This document shows, piece by piece, positions 56,912-64,000 of a stretch of DNA of 64,000 bases. The stretch's first letter is position 1; every line of letters starts with the position of its first letter. Origin of the DNA: Pseudopyrenochaeta lycopersici (Eukaryota; Ascomycota; Dothideomycetes; Pleosporales; Pseudopyrenochaetaceae); contig NHZP01000037.1 of NCBI GenBank assembly GCA_003313425.1, positions 1-64,000 of the forward strand, read 5' to 3'. The notes below the pieces were generated by a model that was not told the origin of the DNA, did no database searches, and saw only the letters and a program-made list of their open reading frames with translations. The translations under genes and the position numbers were made by a program.

Positions 56912-57463
56912 TCATTGGCAGGCCATTGCGCCATCACTTGAAACGAAAAGCCCGTGTCCATTTTCGTCTTCTGTTCCATCTATTGATCATCAAACTCGTC
57001 TCATGTAAAGTAGCTCATGTGCCGGCTCACCAAGCTTAATCGTTGACTCTCTGGATGCAAAGCCATCATTCTCCAGGCAAATGCAAGTGAGATCCAGCGC
57101 AGTTAACTTGCAGTCTGAACATGTCTGAAAAGCGTCGCCTTGTCTGCATAGTCTTCAGTATATACATCCTGCTATTCTTTTGGTGCCAATGAGGTCTTAC
57201 CCTTCAACATACACCATGCTGCCTAGGACGTTCTTAATGCATTGATTGAGATCCAGACTTGTCGGGCGTGGTACAGCACTAGATACACAAGACGCACTCA
57301 GAGTACTACCTTCGAAGTTGAAGTCGAAGCAGAAGTCATTGAGAGGTAGGAGATTTTCGGGGCCGACCTGACGTCGTATGACGGGGAATGGTACCGCAGA
57401 AGCTACTCGAGGGATGTTGACAAGAAGTATCGAGAAAGACAGAACAGATTGAGATAAATGCAT
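56912..57463 (-). CDS. Secreted cyanovirin-N homology (CVNH) protein
   Basis: Hand-built model: exons 57463-57201, 57143-57031 and 56979-56912, two introns of 51-57 bp, 147 residues. A signal peptide (MHLSQSVLSFSILLVNIP) leads to the CVNH pattern: FCFDFNFEGSTLSASC, SLDLNQCIKNVLGSMV, then the second sub-repeat QTCSDCKLTALDLTCIC. CVNH proteins are small glycan-binding lectins; fungal ones are often secreted. The C-terminus (FVSSDGAMACQ) is plausible but shorter than usual. The start at 57463 was chosen because the upstream frame lacks an ATG. All splice joins keep frame. Confidence is moderate for the last exon. Confidence 0.65.
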
Positions 57464-58036
57464 AATTCCAAAGGTGATCTGGCACAACCGCCTTTTTGCA
57501 GCAAGATGCGGATATCCATTCACTTATAGCCTGGGCTGCTAACTTTACTTGGCCAATTATAGACGTTGACGGCATGGTATTTTGAGAAGCGCTGACGATT
57601 CGTTTGACTGAGCTAAGTATAGAACCTGGCACACAAGTAAGAGCTACCTTTACGATTTCACTGCGCGTGCTATTTGTATGCACCCGCACATAACTCTTTT
57701 GACAGAAATAGCCATCTAGTGTCGGTTTCTGATCCCGGTCATGAATAGCGCAGAAGGAAATAGTTTCTATAAAGCGCTGCTTATAGTATCGCACACCATG
57801 CCCGTTCCTTCGGGCATGCCTTCGTCGTAGTCCATATTGTAGAAGAAATTGACCATTTTTTTCAACTGCACATAAGGCACATGTCCCATCTCGATGACGC
57901 CCGTGATTTTCTCCTAGCCAGCCGGATTAGCAACTAGTGCCTGTTTCTCTCTTCTTTTCCACCGCCTGTTGAGAAACGCGCACCGATATCGAGCTTTCGA
58001 TAGTCGACCAAACCGTAGCTCACAGAGCTATACTAC
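57464..58036. other. Intergenic, upstream of the CVNH gene
   Basis: No gene supported; the antisense ORF at 57336-57794 overlaps CVNH exon 1 and has no motif. Confidence 0.4.
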
Positions 58037-58174
58037 GGAGAGGACATAATTTTGGTAGCCTCAACTGGATTTGGGAAGACGCTGGTTATAACGGGGTTCC
58101 ATGAGCTTGTAGACCCGTCTGCGCAACCAATTACACCGATACCAAGTCCATTAAAGGCCATTGCCTTTGTGTAA
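58037..58174 (+). pseudogene. RecQ-like helicase sliver (Walker A region)
   Basis: 45 codons with IILVASTGFGKTLVITGFHE and a motif Ia remnant SPLKAIA, matching the helicase fragment at 33387 over the same segment. Isolated, with no other helicase motif nearby. Confidence 0.75.
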
Positions 58175-58650
58175 TCATGACTTAAAGTAGCGTATGTAGC
58201 AAAGAAGACGCCGTGTTCTGGCCTAGGAACCTGAGTGGTTGTAGAGCCTGAGTAGGGGCTTAAGTAATGTAGTAACGTGCATCCCTTCGTAACGGAACAA
58301 CCGCTGTAACGGACAAAATTGTAGGTACTTAGACTTTGCAGCAATACAAAAATCTATAAACGCGTTAATAATCTGAAGTTCCTCTTGAGTTATATACTAA
58401 GATAACTCCTGAACCCATCCACGTGCATCTATACGAAAATTACAGTCGCATCGTCGCTTGCCCTTCCGATCCGCGAGGAGACCTTCTTCATAGCAATAAC
58501 GAACCTCACCCAACACAGAGCCGCCACCATCGTTTCTATCTATTGCAACACATGCGCTGCTTTCGTATACGTCCAGGGATCCAATAGAAAGACTTAGGAG
58601 CTATGATTAGTCGTGAGGGCTGATCTGGGCGCTGATTTATGCGCGGGCTA
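58175..58650. other. Intergenic, no gene seen
   Basis: Degenerate sequence between the helicase sliver and the MULE. Bases near 58440 (ACAGTCGCATCGTCGC) faintly resemble a stretch in the arms of the 8-kb unit. Confidence 0.35.
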
Positions 58651-58718
58651 GTGAGATTTGTCCCCAAGGTTTTGAGATTTGTCCCCAAAATGAGATTTGT
58701 CCCCAACGCTAATGCTAG
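58651..58718 (+). repeat. Left terminal inverted repeat of the MULE
   Basis: Three head-to-tail GAGATTTGTCCCCAA units, exactly mirrored at 61453-61512. Confidence 0.9.
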
Positions 58719-58859
58719 TGGAAATCAATCACCTAGCTTGGCTTAGCGCGTAATCTATGAACGCGACACTGCCGCGACACCATCGCGTCTCCGCCGCAGG
58801 TAACCAGTTAGAAAAGAACGTAGGTCTTAAATGTGTTTTCTTGTCTTAAGCATCTCGGT

Positions 58860-61307
58860 ATGGAAGACATTACCCCCCCTCCAGACCAGCTCTACAGCTC
58901 CTATGAAGAAGCGTATAATGCGCTCAAGACGCATAGCATGCAGCACGGCTACGGCTTTGTCCTGAAGCGGAGTTGGCCTCACAATTCAAATGTCAAAACA
59001 CGTTATTACTACCACTGCGATTGCTTCAGGAACAACTACCATTCAAGTGCAAAGGTTCTGAGTACAAGCACGCGCTCAACAGGATGCCCTTTCAAGCTCG
59101 TTATCTTCAAGGTGAAGCTCACCAGCCAGTAGAAGCTAGAGGTGCAGGACAAGCATCACAATCACCCCCGATCAATCAATCCTAGCGCGCACAATGTCTA
59201 TCGCAGGCGTACATCAGCACAGAAGGAAGTAATTAAGTCAATGACGCACGCTAGGGCGCGGCCGATGCAGATACTAGCGGCGATCCAAAGGGAAGACCAA
59301 GACACACTGGTCTCTGCCACTGATATCCGAGGCGAGAGGAAGGCAATTCGGGAGAAACACTTAAACAGCAGGAGTCCAATAGAGACATTATTAGACGACT
59401 TATCTATAGCAGACTAGGTCTTCGCAGTGAAGAAGGATGATAATAACCGCGTACAAAATCTCTTCTTCGCCCACCAGAAGCAGGTCGAGTTGCTGGTGGC
59501 AAACCCCGACGTACTGTTAATAGACTGCACATACCGCACCAACAAGTACAGACTTCCACTGTTGCACATACTTAGCTGCACCAACCTACAGACCTTCTTC
59601 TCTGCGGGCTTCTGCTTCCTTAGCAATGAGACACAAGCAGACTACTATTAGGCAATCGCGAACTTCCTGCTTAAGACAGAGATACAACGACCACAGGTAT
59701 TCATCAGCGATCAGGAAGAGGCGTTGAAGATAGCAGCTCGCTCGCTACTTCCAGGCGTCCCTCAGCTTCTATGCGTGTGGCATATTAACAAGAACGTCCA
59801 GACTAAGGCTCAGCAGACCTGGCGAGACGCCAATAGCGCAACGAAAGAGGAGAAGCAGAGGATCGTTGAACACAGGGCTGCGTTCATGAAGCGTTGGACT
59901 CAGGTATGCCCCATGCCAATCGCCCAAGAGACTTTAAGGGAAGCCGTCCTCTAAAAAAGTTGCTTACAGAACTAACTAGGGCAGCTCGTCTACGCAAAGA
60001 GACCACTGGAGTTCCAGCTGAAGTGGAACGATCTGCTTAAAGACTACAGCCACCAGCAGGAACTCTGCAGATACCTGCAAGACAATCAATACCTTACACG
60101 CACCGAGTGGGCAGCTGCTTGGACTTCTCACCACCAACACTACAATACCATCACAAGTTCGCCCGTTGAAGGAATGCACAAGGTCCTGAAGGACTACCTC
60201 ATGACTTCGAGAGGCGACTTACTGCGCGTTGTAGGGAGGATTGAGCAAATAGTCAGGAGTCAATACAACAAGTACAGAAAGGAACTTACTTCCTCCAAAC
60301 ATAGCGTCAAGTTCGGGCATAAGCTAGAGGCAATGCCATTCCTGCCTCCTGGCATCCATAACGTCCTAACGCCACCAGCGATCAAGCGCATTAGGCAACA
60401 GGATCTGCTGCGCCAGAAGGAGCAGAGAGAGCGTCGCGGCGGACATCCTTGTTCAGGCCTGTTCGAGAAAACAAATAGCCTTCCGTGTCGCCATACGCTG
60501 CAAGACGTAAGGAGATCTAGTTCAACGTTACGACTAAATCACCTCTACGATAACCACTAGCGGTATCAACGTAAACAAGGGCCGTCAATCTGCCTGTCTC
60601 CAAGGCCGCATCAGTCTGTCCTTGAGCCTCTCACCGCTCAAACAAGAGGTGGGCTGAGGAGGAACGAGGCATCAACTCGACGAGATCCATCAGCTTTCGA
60701 GCGACGCGTGCCCCCTTCTGTTCCTCACTTCCAACCTCACCTTCAACCTCAGGGTCAAACACTCGCTGAAGCCCTGCGACAAGTAAACACCTCTGTTACC
60801 ATGTCGATTCCTACATCTGTGCCAAATGTGAATCCTATAACTACCTGTGTATCTGTATCGATCCCTGCACCTGCTCCTATACCTCCTCCCCCATTCCTCC
60901 GTTCGTCTCCGCCTGTAGCTGTTGCTGTGTCTGTCACTATAGGTCCACCTCCTGCTTAGCAACCACCGTCGTTAGAAGAGTTCCTAGCCGACATCAAACG
61001 TCAACAGTGTCAGCCCGTTCTATATGAGTGTAATGACATGATCTCAGCGATTAACTTCCTAGCAGAGACGGGGCAGGAAGATAATCCTGCAGAGTTAGTT
61101 AAAGCACGGAATATGGCGCTCGCTACACAAGGGCTGTTTGCTTCCTGTACCCCCACAATAGCATGGAACTATCACTTTGGAGACATGGAAGCTTTCTACG
61201 CAGAGAGATTCGCGCAAGTCGATGCGCAAAATTCTCTGCTCGAGCTTCAGGATGTACCAAGACAGCGTCCTAAGCGTGCTGCAGCAGCGACGGCTTCTGA
61301 AGCTTAG
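58860..61307 (+). pseudogene. Mutator-like (MULE) transposase relic
   Basis: From ATG 58860: a FAR1/WRKY-like zinc region (YEEAYNALKTHSMQHGYGF, CDCFRNN, GCPFKLVI), then after a stop the DDE region (NPDVLLIDCTYRTNKYRLPL, VFISDQEEALKIAAR, PQLLCVWHINKNVQ), then NTITSSPVEGMHKVLKDYL and a Pro-rich C-terminus. At least five stops (for example near 59131, 59414, 59649, 59952 and 60957) break it. Most breaks are simple stop codons in an otherwise continuous series, so decay is moderate. Confidence 0.88.
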
Positions 61308-61452
61308 AAAGATCTCAGCCCGCGCAAGAGAAAACGACGTCAATAGAGGATAGATTCAATGAGACAATTAATAGTTTGAGCCACTAAAGACGTCGAAGTG
61401 TCGCTACATAGCGTTTTGTAATTTATTTTTTTGCGCTAGTAGAGTTATGGCT

Positions 61453-61512
61453 AGCATTGGGGACAAATCTCATTTTGGGGACAAATCTCAAAACCTTGGG
61501 GACAAATCTCAC
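61453..61512 (-). repeat. Right terminal inverted repeat of the MULE
   Basis: Mirror of 58651-58718. Confidence 0.9.
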
Positions 61513-62231
61513 TAAAGGAAGTAGAGCTTTTGCTACTAGACGTAGAGGAGCCTGAAGAAGTACAGATTCGGAAGACGCTTCCTGCTATTGCTGAGCGTCT
61601 GAGCATCCTATAGTAGGGCCTTACGCGAGAGGTCAACGACTGGGGTGCGGAAACGAGAGAGCGGCTTAACAGAATCGAGATACGGCTGGGGGACTTGCTT
61701 GAGGGCCGTATCTCCCTGACGCTACATCCTACTACGCGTTATACGACGATAACGGCTTCTTCTGGCTCTGCCACGCCTGCTTTAGCAGTAATGACGGTAA
61801 GGCCTGCTGCTGCCGCCGCGCTCTTCTCTTAGGAGCAGCTACAGCCAGAGCCGGAGCCAGAGCTGGAGTAAGAACAGGAACAGGAGCGGCTGCGGCTGCG
61901 GCTGCAGCCGGCGCCGCCACCGTCGTACGTTCTCTCGCGCGCGGTGACAACTGTCCCCTAACTGTGGAGGGAGTGGACGGTAGGTCTTACAGGTGGCCCG
62001 TCTGTGCAAGGATTAGAGGATCTGTACGGTTCTCGCTGGCGTTAGAAGCACAGTGAGCAGGTGTTCTATGGGCGGCGGAAGGTTATTATTGATGAAGTTC
62101 GGAGACGGCAGGCACAGGGTATGAGTATAGGCGCCGCAGTGGAGGAAGTAGAGCTGGTTCGGCAACGGGGTCAATTGTCGCTCTATCAGCTGTACCAGCT
62201 ACTTAACAAGCAGAAAAAGTGCGCTTCGTAG
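61513..62231 (+). pseudogene. GCR1_C-domain remnant, Crypton-type
   Basis: The frame ending at 62229-62231 reads LWREWTVGLTGGPSVQGLED, LYGSRWR, stop, then FYGRRKVIIDEVRRRQAQGM and LVRQRGQLSLYQLYQLL, the GCR1_C DNA-binding domain. An N-terminal Glu/Arg-Leu coiled-coil-like part and an Ala/Pro-rich linker with stops precede it. GCR1_C is the usual C-terminus of fungal Crypton tyrosine recombinases; the recombinase domain itself is absent, probably lost where the MULE abuts. Three or more stops make it non-functional. Confidence 0.7.
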
Positions 62232-62918
62232 TGAATGCTATAAGCCATGCGCTCCTATATCGCCTATATTTTTGCCCCTATTTCAAGCACAACATGGTGC
62301 AAAAGTTAAAAAAGGGGGCCCTCCGGGCGTGCCAAGACTTTTGGTATACCAGAGGTTATCCCAGAGGTTGGGGGTTCTCGCTTAATAACGCGCGTGATCT
62401 CGGGAACAAATCGACCCCCATATAACTCGTAATTATTACGCCAAGCAGTGGTAAGGCGGTCATTTGCCGAATAATTATGCATAACGTTTCGCACTAGCCA
62501 GGAGTAGATGCGCTTTAATTAGAAGTATTAACTAGGGTGGCGATCGCGCATAAATTTGCGCGCTACAGTAAATATAAGGCTGATAATAACCTTCCAGCAT
62601 TACAGTAAGTATTTTAGCCTTAGGTAAGACTTTTTTAAGTATTTAAGGGTAGTAAAAGCTTAATAGTAGCACTCTAAGTTAGAGAAGAGACACTTTTATA
62701 GCCCTCTAACGAGTCTCTCTGCGCGTTAAGCGCGAAGGTAACGATGCGCACGTATTTTTTTAGTAGGAATAGTTATAAATGTGTAAAAGTAGGCACAGCA
62801 CACGACTTATAGAGAATTTAACCTATTATTAACGTGTGCGCGGAATTACAGTCGCTTGAAGTTCAAGTACCCCTTGTATTTTGCGGCACGGTGGGTTTTG
62901 CGCGACCCAGGGATGGAC
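62232..62918. other. AT-rich spacer, no gene
   Basis: Rich in GCGCGTAA and TTTAAG-type stretches; may be Crypton flank or old repeat. No ORF supported. Confidence 0.4.
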
Positions 62919-63037
62919 TGTCAAACATCACAGTGACTGAAACAGCAATATGTGACAGGGGCCGTGGGCGTATATATAAGAGTGAGGTACCACGCCTGTA
63001 GGAAAAACAACAATGAACACAATCACTTGCTTCAACA
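62919..63037 (+). repeat. Copia-type LTR (119 bp)
   Basis: TGTCAAACATCACAG...GCTTCAACA, with an internal TATATATA. Closely matches the LTRs at 13911 and 14114. Confidence 0.88.
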
Positions 63038-63049
63038 GGTTATGAGCCC
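63038..63049 (+). promoter_or_regulatory. Primer-binding site complementary to an initiator-Met tRNA half
   Basis: GGTTATGAGCCC follows the LTR directly. Its complement GGGCTCATAACC is the anticodon-loop sequence of initiator tRNA-Met, the primer type known from copia, which uses an internally cleaved tRNA. Confidence 0.6.
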
Positions 63050-63355
63050 GGGATCGCACGCGACAAATTTGAAACTATATCTACAGCTAAGCTTCCGCAG
63101 CAAGTGATATACTTATTAGCAAGGATACTGACACATATAACCTAAGCTAGTACACCAATGAGAGCTCAAAACGGAGCGGATAACCCACTTTCCGCTCACA
63201 ATCACAAACATCACAAATGTGATATCACAGTGCCAACTCCTAGGACGCGTAAGCCAAAGGCGCACAAAGACAAAAAGAACTGAACCAGCCCTACAACACG
63301 CGTAGCAGGTCGGCTACATTAAGACGATGCGTGTAAAAGATGAAGATAGAAAAGG

Positions 63356-64000
63356 ATGTCAACTCCGACGACTAGATCAGGGACTGACCGTCTCGATTTA
63401 TCACTTCTATCCCCAAAGATACTGACACAAAAGAAACAGCGACAGAAAATTCATCGCTGGACAAAAGAGGAGTTGAACACTATATCTTATGTTCGGCTGC
63501 ACCGAAAGTGGACTTGGAGTCAAATTCAAAGGACGCTTTTCTCGTCAATGTCAGTTGGCTCAGTCAAAGTCGCGTTCCTCCGCCTACAGCCAGATGAGCG
63601 CATACGCCGTGCTTCAATTGTGAGCTCCCGCAACAAGACTATTGAGCACTTCGGATTAGGGAACGAGACAAATCAGGCCCTTTGTCATACTGCTGGTCCT
63701 ACTCAGCCTAAGCTCAGCGCTATACCAAACGCCCTGCCTACTAGAGCTAGGCATAAATATAGCATTAGTAACAATACTGCTCGCTATAACCTCCGACCAA
63801 ATAGACCTCCAGAATTCAAAGAGAACCAATCACGATACTTGGTCGACAGCCAGCGATTTCCCCACTTCTCTAGGTCCTGTAGAAAATATTCTAAACTGCG
63901 CAACACACACGACAAGGATTACTTGCCTCCATCGCATTCTCCTACGCCAGATTCGTCTGATCGTAGCCTCTCCATCACCTCCAGTACGCCAAGTGACGCA
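63356..64000 (+). CDS. Partial ORF with a SANT/Myb-like stretch (runs off the window)
   Basis: 215 codons open from ATG 63356 to the window end. Residues about 34-80 (HRWTKEELNTISYVRLHRKW then TWSQIQRTLFSSMS) have the Trp-spaced, three-helix look of a SANT/Myb-type DNA-binding domain. The rest is Ser/Asn/Arg-rich, with ARYNLRPNRPPEF. It begins 307 bp after the primer-binding site, where copia Gag would be expected, but it shows no Gag or zinc-knuckle pattern. It may be a host gene or an unrelated ORF caught in the element. Family uncertain. Confidence 0.5.
   Translation, partial: MSTPTTRSGTDRLDLSLLSPKILTQKKQRQKIHRWTKEELNTISYVRLHRKWTWSQIQRTLFSSMSVGSVKVAFLRLQPDERIRRASIVSSRNKTIEHFGLGNETNQALCHTAGPTQPKLSAIPNALPTRARHKYSISNNTARYNLRPNRPPEFKENQSRYLVDSQRFPHFSRSCRKYSKLRNTHDKDYLPPSHSPTPDSSDRSLSITSSTPSDA

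Larger units (their letters stand above)
58651..61512 (+). mobile_element. MULE DNA transposon, degraded (2862 bp)
   Basis: Inverted termini, each containing three tandem copies of GAGATTTGTCCCCAA (58651-58718 and 61453-61512), enclose a Mutator-like transposase relic. The 8-10-bp flanks do not match, so no target duplication remains. Confidence 0.88.

Overview
The window reads as repeat-rich, gene-poor accessory or subtelomere-like DNA of a filamentous ascomycete (Pezizomycotina; a Dothideomycete is plausible but cannot be proved from sequence alone). Evidence: short GT-AG introns of about 45-60 bp with GTAAGT-like donors, fungus-specific families (Zn2Cys6 and bZIP regulators, highly reducing polyketide synthase, DUF3723, Clr5, GCR1_C, CVNH), and a large load of transposon relics whose stop codons look like repeat-induced point mutation. 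All coding calls were made by eye from translations, motif matching and hand-built splice joins; no database search was possible.

Layout. 1-6 kb: broken 3' end of an epoxide-hydrolase-like gene, a Tc1/mariner relic, a seven-TM hypothetical protein, a solo LTR and a 9-bp minisatellite. 6-14.5 kb: a Ty1/copia retrotransposon on the minus strand with nearly identical 175-bp LTRs, abutting a polyketide synthase remnant (ER-KR-start of ACP), then a truncated copia tail and two LTRs in inverted orientation. 15-18.3 kb: a nucleoside 2-deoxyribosyltransferase-like gene and a 14-bp minisatellite. 18.7-26.2 kb: a block of three multi-exon genes, a ferric-reductase-like gene (one frameshift), a pseudokinase, and a DUF3723 protein with a long 24-bp tandem repeat. 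Ferric reductases and DUF3723 proteins are known cargo families of Starship giant transposons, but no captain recombinase is seen.

26.3-36 kb: pogo transposase relic split by a solo LTR, hAT relic, Clr5 fragment, a two-exon hypothetical gene, a complete pogo-type element with 41-bp inverted repeats and TA duplications, a RecQ-like helicase fragment and a three-exon hypothetical gene running into it. 36.6-43 kb: Zn2Cys6 fragment, an intact-looking soluble HMG-CoA reductase, solo LTRs with target duplications, and a bZIP gene whose intron carries an apparently intact Tc1 element. 44-48 kb: coiled-coil gene, LINE relic, small secreted-type ORF.

48.2-56.3 kb is the most unusual unit: about 1.28-kb terminal inverted repeats, each ending at TA|ACGTC, enclose one 1123-codon ORF made of eleven near-identical 32-residue repeats plus a large unrecognised domain. 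One arm carries a 1.13-kb retroposon with a 16-bp target duplication. 56.6-64 kb: a MITE, a three-exon secreted cyanovirin-N-like gene, a MULE with triple-repeat termini, a Crypton-type GCR1_C remnant, and an LTR followed by an initiator-tRNA-type primer site and an open reading frame with a SANT-like stretch leaving the window.

No single pathway unites the window. Host-type genes that still look intact are the seven-TM protein, the deoxyribosyltransferase-like gene, pseudokinase, DUF3723 gene, HMG-CoA reductase, bZIP, the CVNH protein and the repeat protein at 49.8-53.1 kb.
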